Of a stretch of DNA of 64,000 nucleotides, positions 24,458 through 36,705 are shown in pieces. The stretch is from assembly GCF_905147365.1 (NCBI RefSeq), contig NC_056406.1, positions 6,736,501-6,800,500 of the forward strand. The letters are read 5' to 3'. The stretch is from Aricia agestis (taxonomy: Eukaryota > Arthropoda > Insecta > Lepidoptera > Lycaenidae). Within the stretch, counting starts at the first letter, position 1, and every line of letters begins with the position of its first letter. Made by a program: the position numbers and the translations under genes. Under the pieces are notes generated by a model, which made no database searches, was not told the DNA's origin, and was given only the letters and a program-made list of their open reading frames with translations.

Positions 24458-26566
24458 TATATTAGCATTTTTAAGCCAAAAATATGTTAGATAGTTTTAT
24501 GCCGAAAAGAAATATCAAATTTTTATTGGCGATGACTAAATTCACTACATGAACGTACTTAAATTTATGTAACAGTAGCACGTAACAGCCATTTGAATAA
24601 ATCTATTAATCACTGCATTCTGATGTCTGATAACGACTTATTAATACTTGTGTAATGCTACGCTCTGTTCGGAATTATTTTACCTGCGATAAGACCTTTA
24701 TTTAATACCGTATAAAGTTTATTTATATGGACTACGGGGTAAAATAAGTTAAAATATAGTAACTACAGTATTATTTATTGTGTGACTCGGGAGTTTGATG
24801 AAGACTTTAAATGTTGTCTATTACCATAATGGTAATCATGGTAAAGTATAACCTCTTTGATATACTTAAGCTGGTCATACACCAGCCGTCCATTTGGAAT
24901 GGCTGCACTCCATACTAAATAGGCTTTTGATATTAAACGGTCTGCGGTTAAAATTTAATATTCTATGGAATGATTTTAATTGCAAAAACGTCATATTTTA
25001 GCCTAAAGAATTGCATGGCTCTAGACTCTACAATTCTTCAATTTTTTTTAACGTTAAGCTTCGTTATAACTGCATTACTTTACGCACTTTAAAAAACATA
25101 ATCTTGTATAATAGTAAAATGTTTTTCGTCACAGGACATTAATATTTCATTGGTTTATTCTCGTTGCGATATTAACAAATATATTTTTTACAATAATTGT
25201 AATCTGATTGCAATCAGAAGTTTTTAAGAAGGGTCAGCTCTCTCTTTATTATTGACCGTTCACGACGTTCGGAAATAATCAGCATTGGGAAAAGTCTCAT
25301 TTAGATTTTGTTTCATCAATCATTTGTTTCCTACGCCGCGTGACTTTCTAAACGCATATCACGGTACTGAGACGATTGTGTGACATGTACTTACTAATGT
25401 ACTTCAGCGTAATACGTGTATTAAACAATAGGTATGTGAAATGAATAAACATTACTTATCATAAGTCTTTATTATAAAACTACGTCGATTCCTTGTATGT
25501 ACAATGTCCACCACTTGCTAACGTTGTGAAAAGAGAGAGCTATATTTCTCCACTATACCCAAGTGTGGTGGACAAATTTTTTTTTTTTTTTAACTTTTTT
25601 TTTTAAACTAAGGGCCTATTTTACAACTTTCTGATAAAGTACCGAAAAGGCTATTTGTCTATGATAATACCTTTTTCTTTTCGTTTTTCGCCGAGAAAAT
25701 GCTTTTAAGCATCTTGCGGGGGATGGGGGTGCTGTCCGCAAGTATGTGGAGTAGGGTATATAGAAACAACAAAGTGTAATATGATGATATGAGTTCTCTC
25801 TTTTTGTAAGAGAATAGTGTGTGCTACTAATAAGAGAAATTCGAGTATGTTATTGTGATTCTTAAGCTGTGATATTAGGGTAGTTAAATGTTGTGCTGTA
25901 TGTTTATTGTTTTTAATTTGACATTGATAATATTTTTAATCGGAATAATATTTATTTGAATTGTTAATTATTAATCGTTAGTTAGTTTAATTGGAATAAT
26001 TTTATAAGAATTTCATATTTTAATGTAATGTACTTAATTTTTAATGTAAATTAATTGTTATGTTGCAAAAACTTAATTGTTAACAACAAGCCCTGACACC
26101 GTTAGGGGGGATGAGTATTAATAAAAAAAAGGGTAATATGATAGTAATATTTTGAAATACCAGTAGTTCTTTACTCTTATTATTTAGTAGTTTGTTTTCC
26201 CGCAGCAGAACGATTTACCTATAGTTATAGTTCTATCGAATCTCGAATCGAAAAATGCAAGTTATTTATCGTTTTGCACAGTGATAGTAATGTTGTATCA
26301 ATACCTGGACATCGGTCGTGTCTTCCGCGCCGGTACACTGTGAACATTTGGAGGTCAGCCCTGATACCATCAATGTAACGGACAACAATTTGTACTTACT
26401 TTAAACACAAGGAAAATTGCTTTCAATAATTTTGAGAACGTCAAAAGTAAATTGCAAGTCGATAATTTTTATAAGTTCCGTTTAATCACCCGTAATCTGA
26501 AGCTTTTTGATAGGAGTATTTTCAATAACATTGTTTCAAGTATTGACGTTAGCTTATCAAAAAAAC
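24458..26566. other. Intergenic/intronic, no gene seen
   Basis: AT-rich with poly-T runs at 25580-25605. The stretch 25612-25640 (TTTTACAACTTTCTGATAAA) resembles the end of the MITE at 54578-54706. No coding exon recognised. Confidence 0.5.
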
Positions 26567-26955
26567 TGGCCAAGTGCGTGTCGGGCCACGTGCAATATAG
26601 GGTTCCGTAGTACAGTACCACTTGTTATTGATAATTTTTGTATGGTCAACGATTGTACTTTATAACGTGTTTTACACTACTAACAACATCAGCATCATAT
26701 CCCCGCTTGATGTGTAGGGAACCAGACAAGAAAAAAATATTTTTTTAAGATTTCATGTAAGTACAGTCGGCATTATTAATATGTGCATTCACGCCAAATT
26801 ACAGTTTTGTAGGGCCTTTAGTCTCTGAGCAAAACCGCGGACAGACAGACGGACGGACGGACGGACGGACAGACGGACAGATGGACAGACGGACAGACAG
26901 ACGGACGGACAGACCGAAACTATAAGGGTTCCTTGTTGACTACGGAACCCTAAAA
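26567..26955 (+). repeat. Repeat C copy with a (GGAC/AGAC)n tract
   Basis: It starts TGGCCAAGTGCGTGTCGG and ends TTGACTACGGAACCCTA. A GGAC/AGAC simple-sequence tract at about 26832-26925 has expanded from the GTCTGTCCGTC-type motif normally present in the family. Confidence 0.8.
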
Positions 26956-27077
26956 ACTAGTGAATAGATGAAATCCTCAAAGATAAAACTTGCTGACATC
27001 TTTCTTGTTATTTTATCGAATCTTCTCACCAATATGTTGTACCTAATTAGCATTTGTAGAGTATTCTAGACACTCAC

Positions 27078-27497
27078 CTTCTCCTCTCCATTTCCGTACT
27101 CTTGTTCGACATTCAACTCGTTAGATTTGTCCCCATCCAGGCCATCCTTCACGTTGTAATCGCTCAGACTATCATTAACCAGCGCTAGCACACTCGTATC
27201 CTCAGCATCATTTTCATTGATCTTGAAGTCCGTGATCGAGCACTGATTGTCCGGCTGACGGAGCTCCAGTCTGATCGTTTTGTTGGAATCCTTGTTGATG
27301 CTAATATTGATGCTGGGCTGCACCATCTTCTCGTCAAAGTACTCCTTTGCCTTCCTCTTCAGGTTTCTGTTTGGGAGACTGCAGTTGTTGTTCCTGTTCG
27401 TTTCCGTATCGTACTTCTGTCTCTTAGGTGTTCCGTTTAGTATGTCGTCGACTGTCAGGTCCTGCTCCGCATCGAGCAGGTGGTCGTCTTTGGTCAT
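27078..27497 (-). CDS. First coding exon, possibly TfAP-2 N-terminus (140 codons)
   Basis: A minus-strand frame opens at ATG 27497 (MTKDDHLLDAEQDLTVDDIL) and runs to a strong donor, GAGAAG|GTGAGT, at 27078; translation past it stops after three codons. The start is chosen because an in-frame TAA lies close upstream and this is the first in-frame ATG. The peptide is hydrophilic: an acidic start, a basic stretch (KRQKYD, LKRKAKEYFDEK) that could be a nuclear signal, then acidic and Asn-rich sequence ending QEYGNGEEK. No known domain is visible. The donor is phase 0 and would join in frame to the AP-2 exon starting at 3942 on the same strand, giving ...GNGEEK-ERLGGGG. That link is inference. It could instead be the first exon of another nuclear protein gene. 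Confidence 0.6.
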
Positions 27498-27511
27498 GGT
27501 GGTGTAATTGG

Positions 27512-27538
27512 TCACATCGCCGGGTTATCGGGCTCCAT
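27512..27538 (-). promoter_or_regulatory. Upstream ORF (8 codons) before the 27497 start
   Basis: ATG at 27538 begins MEPDNPAM followed by TGA (27512-27514). It ends 14 nt before the main ATG at 27497 and is in a different frame. It would probably modulate initiation if the transcript includes it. Confidence 0.4.
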
Positions 27539-28130
27539 TGTGCGGCGTAAATCATCGACAGATCATTATCTGGAGATGACCGCTATCGAAGACCAGCTTA
27601 GCTTGACACCTCAGCCCCAAACGGTCGCCTATACTCCGGTGATCTGCCCGAGCTCAACTCGAATCGGTCGGGCTATTGTAACCGGGTTGGGTAACTATAC
27701 TGAACTTTTACACGATTATTGGTACGATTACGTTTTGTATGAGAATTCGATTTTCTCGGTGTCTTTTTTTCTTTTCGACGATTTACATCTGATTATTTAA
27801 AATTGTTGTATTGTTGACTTGCCTCTTTGTATTGTGGATTCGTGGCCTACAATCCGGACTCAATCTTCCTTTAGAACTTTATTCTTGCACTTTTCTTTGA
27901 TCGTTATCCACTTGTGTAAATTGTCTTTATTCGCAATATTCACACTTTTTTTTATACCCATCCATATATTATACAAAACGAAAACCGTCGGTCACAGAAT
28001 TCGAAATTTGATTTTACGTAACTGGATTAAAGCGATTTACTTATTCTTTTTTAAATAATTTGGAACATTCCGAATTTAAAAGTTTTTTTTTAGTTAGTTT
28101 CACGTAAGTATATATTTTAATTCGAATTTG

Positions 28131-28210
28131 GCGCGGCGTTAAGCGCGCACGTGAGCGGTCGCGGGCGGCGCGTCGCTCGGGGCTATCACATGGAGTGAGC
28201 GCCGCCGGAC
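28131..28210 (-). promoter_or_regulatory. CpG-rich block, candidate promoter of the 27.5-kb exon
   Basis: About 80 bp with many CpGs (GCGCGGCGTTAAGCGCGCAC, a CACGTG E-box, GGTCGCGGGCGGCGCGTCGC) in an otherwise AT-rich setting, 0.65 kb upstream of the start codon at 27497. No TATA box is evident. The promoter role is inferred from position and composition. Confidence 0.4.
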
Positions 28211-31200
28211 ATGATAAAGACGGGGAATGGGGATTGAATGTGTGGACGACGAAACTCGCAGATAAAACATTATATTTTAACGAGATTTTTTTTAATTTTG
28301 AAAAATAATAAAGACGGATATTGATTTATGCTGTAAATAAATATGAATACAGAAGATACTTTTCGTCGTACTCAGAGACATTTAATTACGCTAAACCTTC
28401 AATTTAATGAAGAGTTTGACAGATAATGTATGGGGCTTATGTCAAAAGTGGTTCCACTCTGAGTGCGGCAGTTTTAGTCCCAGTTTTTATGCCGGGGAAA
28501 TGTATGTTTCCTATGCGTTACCTAAATTTAATTTAAAAAAGATTAAAAAAAGGCCTTCGAAATAACGCGATACTAAGCTTTTTTAAAATCATTTGAAAAT
28601 AACCTAATTATATATTACTTTATACTTTTATATTACTTTTACTATACCCTATAATCTATATAGTTAGTATTCAAGTTACTAAAACATTATAATAATTTAA
28701 TGAGAATTCCAATAAGAAATGACGTTAAAAATATTTTTAAAATTGAAAGCTGCGATCAAGCTTTCGTTTTATCTGCGCTTGTTGGGTGTGATACACAGAA
28801 AACTTCCTCCTCGCACCACGTCGCGAATCTATAACATTGTTCCTCTCATACATCCACCTTGATTGCGCTGTAGCTTGCATGTATGTATATGTATGACAAA
28901 CCTGGTACTCTTATTTTAAGCCCTATCGCTATATTCCTAAGATCTAAATTTGGTTTGTTGTCGTTCGGATGGAGATGCGTGCGGCTGGACGCTGGTCGGA
29001 CGTAATTTATGTAATTAGTAATTACTTTTTTGTACGAATTTTTGTTAAAATATTTTTCTAAACAAATTATATGAATGAATATTGTTATTAATATTTTAAT
29101 TGATTATAACTTAACATAACTTTTCAAATATTATGTACCTACTTAGTAACTAAATACCTACTGAGACAATTATTTTAGATTAAAATCTACTAGAGTATGG
29201 ATTTTATTGGATAAGTTATTATATTCCAGAAGTAGAACAAAAAAAAAAAAGAAAATTTAATGCAACAAAGACAATAATTCAGACTGCGCACAAAAGACTT
29301 CAACGCGCGCTACGGACTACGGTGCTACGAAACGGTTTTTAACTAATAAAATATTTTTAGTCGATACGATACTAATTGGTCGGAAACTCTGGACTTATTT
29401 TAATTTGCTTCATTTAGTTTTAATTATTATTTTTGAGGTTTCTGGCAAGAGTTTTATCCTCTAGATTTTGATAGATAGATATTTCTAAATGTGAAAACGT
29501 GTAAATGGTGTCTAGATTTCATACAGCCTTCTATAAATTAAATAAACACTATGTTTTCCAATTAAATAAAAATAAAATAAAAAAAGGTAAACGTTGAACA
29601 TGTTAACCAATCAATTACTTTATTATTGAAAAGATAAACTCCTGTCAAAAAACCAGGGTAACACATGGTTAGGTCCTGGCAGTTAAAACAGTTAATTGCA
29701 ACATGTCTAACATCTTCTTACGAGTTACGCATTAATATAATAAATACTAAAATATGTCTATCCATACCTCTGCACGTTCATACAAACTAACATATTAAGA
29801 TGATATATTTTGATATGGGAAAGGTCGCGATAGTTTTGATTGCCGCAAAATGTATGGCTTCAGATAAACAAATTTTTGCACTTACGAAGCAGGCAACATA
29901 TTATTCTATAATTATTTTAATTGAAATTTAAATGGTCGAGAAATGAATGAGGAAATCTCAAGTATGTATGTGTGGGCGAAGCCGGGTGTCGGGTCAGGCC
30001 AGGTCTATTGACATGTCAACAGGTACAAGTCAATGACTTGTCAAACTGTTCCGCTAACGATACTCGCCACCTACGTACCCCTTCAAATAAGACTTGTATT
30101 TAGACGATTTCGTAATTATAATTATTGATTTTAACTTAAGTTTAGTTAGCTCTTGAAATTAGGATACCTTACCTATCTGTGTTTATTAACGAGTTAAAAA
30201 CATACGATTTGTCGTACGTGATATCAGTTTAAATCTGAGATCTAAAATCTATTCTGATGCTAATAATCGATCTAAAAGATTCTAAACATTAAATAGTATA
30301 CATTTAAAAGTACGTTTCATAACATATTTCAGAGGAACAAGGCGTTTGAATTTTTATCTTGGAAAACTACGCGGAGCGCTACCTAGCGTAGAGTATCTGA
30401 ACTACTTGCTTAGACTGTGATAGTATTTAGCTTCCGTACTTTATCAATAGAGGGCGCTTCATTAAGTAAACGCGAAAAAGTGGCTCATTTCTTTAACTTT
30501 TTTAAATAATCGAAACATTTAAAAAAATTATATAAGTAGGTACTTAAATATTTTTAAAATGAAAAATATACTTTTCACTTGTTTTTGAGTTAGCATTTTG
30601 TTTTCAATTTCTTAAGTAAATAACCTCAGTACTGCCATCTAGTGGCAAGAATCTATAGTCTCAAAAATTATATTTTCTTTAAACTTACCCAGGTGGCGTT
30701 ACTGTCGTTAGACACCGTTTGAAATGTTGGAACACAACGAAAAGTCATTTTCTTCTAAATAATATCCTTATTTCTGTCATCAATTAGGTGTTTTCTTCTT
30801 GCAGCTTACCTGAAGAAAAAAAAAGACGAATTGTGAGCCTTCTGTTGTGTTGTGAGAAGGAAGATTTTTAAAGACTGACTGATTTAGGACAGCTTCGATT
30901 TTACAAATTAATTAACACATTTGGCAAATACACAAGACTGGTATAATAATTATATCAAAGGCATCTACAAATTACAATTCTTTTATTGTCATACCTAGTA
31001 GGTATTAGGTATTTAGTAAAACATAATTGTAAGGTGCCATTAATAGCAAACGTAGCACGTCATAACAAAGTACCAGGATAACAGGCGCTCACAACACATC
31101 TCGTAAGTATTTAGCTCGGCCGGAAACCTGTAATATAGACCATCACTCACTTCTGACGGCCAACACAATAATTGCCACCAATTAAATTGTCAATAACGCA

Positions 31201-33067
31201 TCTAAATCACTAGAACCTACACTTACGGAGTTATGTGTAAGGTTTAATCAAATATGGGTCTAACTTACTTTCAATTCTCTGTTCTATTTTACGTTTCTAT
31301 GTTAGCTTTCTTATAATCGTTTTGCTTATCTGTTGAATTACCATTTTAATATCTATTGAATACTAGGGAGCCCGACAGAGGTTGTCTCGTCAAATCTATG
31401 AAGTTTTCAAAGATTTTGTTAGTTAATTCGACAGTAATAAAATAGTCCTATCTCCCAAGATTTTAAACTGCTTTTCTTTAGTTAATACAAAAATGAGATA
31501 GAGATAACAATGATACTATATCAAATTATCAACGATAAACTTTAAACATAATACATATTATATTGTTAAAACTGGCACTGTCTGTCAAAAAGGTCTTCCT
31601 ATTAGGCTCGGTCGAAGACATAAAAAAGGTAATAATTAATTAACAGGGATTTGTAATCACAATGTGTTCTTATTCCTACAAAATAATTATATATCATACA
31701 TTGCTTAATAAAGGAGAATTTGATATTTTTTATAATATTTGAGAAAACTCATGCCCAGTTTCTGTGTTTTTTACAGGAGTTTATGTATTCACGATCGTGT
31801 TTAATTGGCTAGCTTCAAAACATCAAAGACATTGTTGTAAACTTATCATGTCTCTGCAAACAATTAACAAATCAACAATGCTAATGTAAGGATGATCTCC
31901 TGTCAAAACCCGCAGAGACCGGTCATAGGTCATTTTTCCCTAGTAAGTAACAATTTTGTAAAGACAGTCATCGTTACATTTTCGATACTTGGCTCTCATC
32001 GACGAAAAGTTGTCACAGAAAAGATAAAAAATCGCGACAACGATGAACCGCCGTTGTCAGGTGAAAGTCAAGTGTTGCCAGTTGCCACATTTAAAACGCT
32101 CAATTTTTATTGACAGTTATGTTTAAGCTGCGCCGACGGAGCAGAGATTAAGCACGATAATTTCTAGGTACTGCGCGCCCGTGCCACGCCTGGGGCGTCT
32201 CGGCCGGTTCCGACGCGATGAAAAAACACAACCTTTACTCCTATAGCGACAGACGTGTTATTATTTCACGTGGTATGCTAGTTATTTCGGTGACTCATGT
32301 TGTTTTATACAAGTCGAAAGCTGATGCAAACTCTCTATGTATATTATAACGAGTGTCATTATTGGGAAAATTTGGCAAGCGAAAGGAAAAACGGGAAGGA
32401 AAATAGTGTATTATTTTTCAAAGCACTGAATATGAAATTTGTCAGAGATCTTAGAAAAAGGAAAATAAGACCGTACAGCACGTGGTCAAATCTAATTCGT
32501 TTTTTAAAACGAAGTAATTCAGATTGTGCTCCATTGTTTTTGATTAAACGCATTTTTGAAATACCGAAAAACGGAAGCCAGTAATTTACTCGTAAAACCT
32601 TCTGGAGGTTTAAATGGTCTTATATCTCTTGTTTGAAATACAATCTTACCGTCTAAGGAATAATGAATTAATTTGAGGAGAGCTCCGAAGGCGTATTATA
32701 GATTGGTAGCTCCAACTTTTCAACATTCCATGCTGGTGTATTCCTTTTTTAAACTCCGGGTTCGTATTAAATTGCCAGCGAGATGTTTTTCTTATTTGAA
32801 AGAATTTCTAATGTGCCAGTAAGTAGAGACTAAATTATTTTGGATGCACCTGGTTTTTAAATCAGAGGAATAATTAGTACCATAAGGGGCTTATTTTGCT
32901 AATGTTTTAATAAAATACCTTGACCATATTAATATATTTTATTTCTACTTATCAATTGGCTTAGGCATCTACATCTATCAATGTATCTTAATATACCTAG
33001 AAGTAATCGATATAATATGATTTATGTAGTCATACTATGTCATTGATACGCAATGTTAGATAGTATA
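28211..33067. other. Intergenic, no gene seen
   Basis: Mostly AT-rich. Near 28372-28440 is a short repeat shared with 56383-56462 (CTTCAATTTAATGAAGAG). CTCF-like motifs cluster at 30444-30699. A CpG-rich patch lies at 32160-32220. The plus-strand frame 32297-32584 (95 codons, basic, no recognisable domain) is not supported as a gene. Confidence 0.45.
30444..30699. promoter_or_regulatory. Cluster of three CTCF-like motifs
   Basis: Against the CTCF core consensus CCASYAGRKGGCRS, the minus strand at 30632-30645 reads CCACTAGATGGCAG and matches 14 of 14. The plus strand matches 12 of 14 at 30444-30457 (TCAATAGAGGGCGC) and 10 of 14 at 30686-30699 (TACCCAGGTGGCGT). The consensus is from established CTCF work; binding here is unproven. 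Confidence 0.4.
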
Positions 33068-33266
33068 CGTCTACCAGAATCTGATGGCAAAAAGTGAGAA
33101 AATAAATTGACTCTAGCAATACCGGGGTAATAGGAATAAAACATTTTCATCCTTTATTATTCCTTTGGCGACTTATTTTGTGTGTGAAACATGTAAATAT
33201 AAATTTATCCAATGATCAAGGATATTTTTTGAAAATCTGCAATCACAAATTGCAATCTGGTAGACC
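33068..33266. mobile_element. MITE family A, copy 2
   Basis: CGTCTACCAGAATCTGATGG at the left and TCTGGTAGACC at the right, with TA on both sides (33066-33067 and 33267-33268). Internal sequence is close to copy 3. Confidence 0.85.
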
Positions 33267-33414
33267 TATATTTGTTAACATGCTATAATAGACTAAATAT
33301 TATATAAATCAATAATACCATTTTAATATCGTTTTCAACGACCATATTAGACGCTGTTAAAGTTGGTTGTAGCTTTTAAAATGTTTGGAGATTTTAATAA
33401 TTGACCTCGGTTAA

Positions 33415-33490
33415 ACGTCGGCCGAGGGGGCGGGGCTGCGTGATGGATGCCTGCGCGCGCGCTGATCGAATGTCCTACTCCGGCCCTTTG
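33415..33490. promoter_or_regulatory. CpG-rich block with a GC box
   Basis: Contains GGCCGAGGGGGCGGGGC (GC box) and GCCTGCGCGCGCGCTGATCG in AT-rich surroundings. It may be regulatory; no gene start is visible beside it. Confidence 0.25.
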
Positions 33491-33782
33491 CCAAGTGAGA
33501 TGCAATTAAAAACTCTATAACGACAAGACAGAGATGAACCAAGATGCACTGCTATTTTGGTAGAATTTAAGACGTTAAAATTGTTTTAACTTGCTTTTGA
33601 AACGGATTAGGCAAGTTAATTTCATTTACAAAATTGTAATGAAGAGAAAAGTTAGGAGCTAATCTAACTGAAATGGTAACAAACATGTGCTGTACATCCT
33701 TCGTAAAGTAAATGCATAGAGGGCAAATATAAAACGTAATATCGAGAAATAAAAAATATTTTGACCACTAAGAGGTTAAACT

Positions 33783-33845
33783 CAGCAGGCATCAAGCAGC
33801 AGGCAACGAGCAGCAGGCAAAAGGCAGCAGACAGCAGGCAGCGGA
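33783..33845. repeat. Imperfect CAGCAGGCA tandem repeat
   Basis: Five or so degenerate units of 9-13 bp based on AGCAGCAGGCAA. No coding context. Confidence 0.7.
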
Positions 33846-34009
33846 GTGCGGGGAGCCGGGGTCTCAGTGAATAATTACTCCCAGACCCATGCTGGGCGGA
33901 TGTCGGTGGCAAAATTATTTCTTAACCAGTTAGCACCGTTTTATTACATTTATTTTGCTACTTAGTTGCATAATGCATGCTCGCTCGGGAGTTATAGAAT
34001 TTTTTTCAT

Positions 34010-34135
34010 GATAAAACTCTGCTATGTCCCTTTCCGAGGCCTTTCCTGGGACTTGACTCGTCATAGGTACCAAGTTTAGTACCATACAGAGAGACATACG
34101 CATTTATAATATTACGAGAGTGCATAATAGATACG
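34010..34135 (-). repeat. Degraded Helitron-like repeat (family D)
   Basis: ATGTCCCTTTCC...GGACTTGACTCG...ATACAGAGAGACATACGCATTTATAATATTA matches, in reverse, the order of motifs in 45645-45867. Confidence 0.45.
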
Positions 34136-34583
34136 GATATGAACTTGTAATGGATATAGAAAACTAATTAACCACAAAGAAATAATAATCTGTCTATCGA
34201 TAAGTTAGAGACAAAGCCGATCGCTAGCTATAGTAGATTGCTGCAGTCTACAGAGCTAATTAAAATGGGTCAGCTAATTCATAGAGAATAACTTTCTTCG
34301 AACATTTTAATAATATTTTCTTATGTGAAAAAAATATATTTATAAGTATTATGTTTAAAGCTTTTAATTTCAATATAATATTGTAAGTAAGCTCTTATAA
34401 GTTATAGAACATGTGTTAATGTAATTTTCATAATACGAATATGGAACATATTTGAGTCTTCGCAAGAACGAGCGTTTCGTTTCCTGTGTCATTGACCATG
34501 TTCATTTTTTAGAAGCCGCGGGAAAGGACATATCAATTTTTAGGACTTAGAAGTAAAAGGTAACCTTTTAAATTAATTCTTGG

Positions 34584-34703
34584 GTTCTGCGCGATCTTTT
34601 AGTCGAAGCGTGGCAAGAAACTGCGCAAAACCGCGACAAGTGGCGCAAAATCGTATCGGAGTCCAAGATCCACTTCGGGTCGCTGAGCCATCGTAGTAAG
34701 TAA
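34584..34703 (+). pseudogene. LINE (RTE-like) C-terminal fragment
   Basis: A 39-codon frame reads VLRDLLVEAWQETAQNRDKW and ends FGSLSHRSK before TAA at 34701-34703. The EAWQETAQNRDKWRK block parallels the end of the RTE frame at 15231-16025 (AVAQERDRWKSLGEAF) and is the usual C-terminus of this retroposon group. The element is severely 5'-truncated, with no RT motifs left. Sequence to about 34935 may be its 3' untranslated part, which I cannot delimit. Confidence 0.6.
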
Positions 34704-35266
34704 AGTAGTGGGTAAAGTCTATAATAAAATTCTGCCAAGGACTCCCAATTTAACGGTAAATCAATACCTATATTACAGACGACATCGCCACCGCCACGAG
34801 TGAGCTGTAAACGGCGGTCAAACACGTCTACGTGTCGTAAATCAAACGGGTTCCAGAGGATGCGAAAGATGAAATTAAAACCGCAAAAGAAATAAAAGTG
34901 TCGTACAAACAAGTTGTTAGACTCTAAATAAACTATACTATCCACGCGACTTACGATTTACCACAGGATATATTGCAATGTTTTCACGCTATCTAAGACG
35001 GTCGCACCAGCACAGACAGTAAACAAGTTTCGTTCGACGTTAGACAACGTTTCTGTTAATATTCTGACGTGTGCAACTGTCGGATTTTTCACTATATGTG
35101 CTAGTAACACCATCTGCTCCGCTCTAATTCAGCTCTATTTCAGCTCTAACAATTTAACAAAGACTAAAGAGTTTTTACCATTTGAAAAACAAACTTTTTC
35201 TCGGTAACCGGCATAATACGCAAATTTTACAAATTTTATTTTTGATTATTTAACAATAAAACTATA

Positions 35267-35471
35267 GGTCCACCAGAATCTGATGGCAAAAAGTGAGAAA
35301 ATAAATTGACTCTAGCAATACCGGGGTAGTTGGAATAAAACATTTTGATCCTTTTTTCCTTAAAGCGGCTTATTTTGTGTATGAAACATGCAAACATAAA
35401 GATTTACCCAATGATCAAGGATATTTTTTGAAAATCTGCCATCAAAATTTGCCATAAGATTCTGGTAGACC
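35267..35471. mobile_element. MITE family A, copy 3
   Basis: GGTCCACCAGAATCTGATGG at the left and ATTCTGGTAGACC at the right, with TA flanks at 35265-35266 and 35472-35473. It lies only 2.0 kb from copy 2. Confidence 0.85.
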
Positions 35472-35857
35472 TAAAGAAGCTCGTGATGAATGCCCAAAGA
35501 GTTTTTACTATTTCAACAAACCTTTTTTCGTCAGCATAGATTGAATTCTTTTTTCAAACGCCCATCCCCGGCCATTATAAAAATAATTAAAATTTCAAAT
35601 TTCGAGATAATATCTGAACAGTAGCGTGGTCGTGAGTCGTGCCTGCGCGCTGCGCCCGCGCGCCGTAACACGGTTACCGGGCAATTACTGTTAATCCCAC
35701 ACTGGGCGGAATACCTCGTAATCGTTCCGGTAGCTGCCTTCGCGTTACAAAATAACGATTAACCACCCCTCACGGTGATTAGGGAAGTGATGTATGTTTC
35801 GGAATGTACTTGTTACGCACTGTGCACGATTTATCGCATTATTTTACTATTGGTCTG

Positions 35858-36168
35858 TTTTTTTTTTAATGAAATAAGGGGGCAAACGAGCAAACGGGTC
35901 ACCTGATGGAAAGCAACTTCCGTCGCCCACACACGCAACATCAGAAGCGCTGCAGGTGCGTTGCCGGCCTTTTAAGAGGGAATAGGATTACAGGGTAGGG
36001 GAGATAAGAAAGGGAATAGGGAAGGGAAGGGTAGGGAATTGGGCCTCCGATAAACTCACTCACTCGGCGAAACACAGCGCAAGCGCTGTTTCACGCCGTT
36101 TTTCTGTGAGCCCGTGGTATTTCTCCGGTCAAGCCGGTCCATTCGTGCTAAAGCATAGCTCTACCATG
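35858..36168 (-). repeat. High-copy repeat B, copy 3
   Basis: An inverse copy starting at a T-run and AATGAAATAAGGGGGCAAAC. It has GGAATAGGATTACAGGGTAG in place of the usual pyrimidine-tract units and ends TAGCTCTACCATG. Confidence 0.85.
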
Positions 36169-36506
36169 TAACAAACGTTTTCTTTATCCTGGATGGAATA
36201 TTGTTTTTGTATTTCTAGACCTACCAAGAACTAGAGTGGTTTCAGTTTGAGTCCAATATTATTTGAAAATGTTATTGTACTTGTAGCTGATTAAGATTAT
36301 TTTGCCTTATCACATTCTGTCTTTAAAAATAACATATTTTCTACTAAGTAAAGTATCAATTTGTTTGCTCTAAAAGCATAAGCGGCTTTAATGCTACCTT
36401 TTTAAGTATCACTTATTGATCGAGAAAAAAAGAAATATTGATTTCGAGATGATTTCGAGGTGTAGTGTTTTGTTTGACATTAACATTTGAGGTCAAAATT
36501 GATTAA

Positions 36507-36664
36507 CGGCCGTTCCCAATATTTGATCTATCTCTGGTTTTGTCCTACTAGAGATAGGAATAGCTCACATTAGACATTAGAGACATATATTTTATGTCAA
36601 TTGTGAGCTATTCCTATCTCTAGTAGGGTAAAACCAGAGATAGATCAAATATTGGGAACGGCCG
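36507..36664. mobile_element. Palindromic MITE G, intact copy (TAA duplication)
   Basis: The arms begin CGGCCGTTCCCAATATTTGA and extend through CTAGAGATAGGAATAGCTCA to form almost the whole 158-bp element, with TAA at 36504-36506 and 36665-36667. A 3-bp TWA duplication is typical of PIF/Harbinger. This copy shows the uninterrupted centre that the copy at 37170-38860 has lost. Confidence 0.9.
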
Positions 36665-36705
36665 TAAAAGTATCAAGTATGTAAAAGTATCAAATAACAT
36701 AGGTG

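Noticed and set aside
26832..26925. CRISPR-like regular array of GACGGACGGAC units
   Set aside because: Simple tetranucleotide expansion inside repeat C, with no spacers.
30632..30645. The perfect CTCF-like match as a proven insulator
   Set aside because: Only a motif match can be seen; kept as a candidate regulatory feature and not as a confirmed site.
32297..32584. 95-codon plus-strand frame
   Set aside because: Basic, Asn/Lys/Phe-rich, no domain, no splice or promoter support; consistent with chance in AT-rich DNA.
34568..34945. 125-codon minus-strand frame
   Set aside because: Antisense of a LINE C-terminal fragment (34584-34703), no domain of its own.
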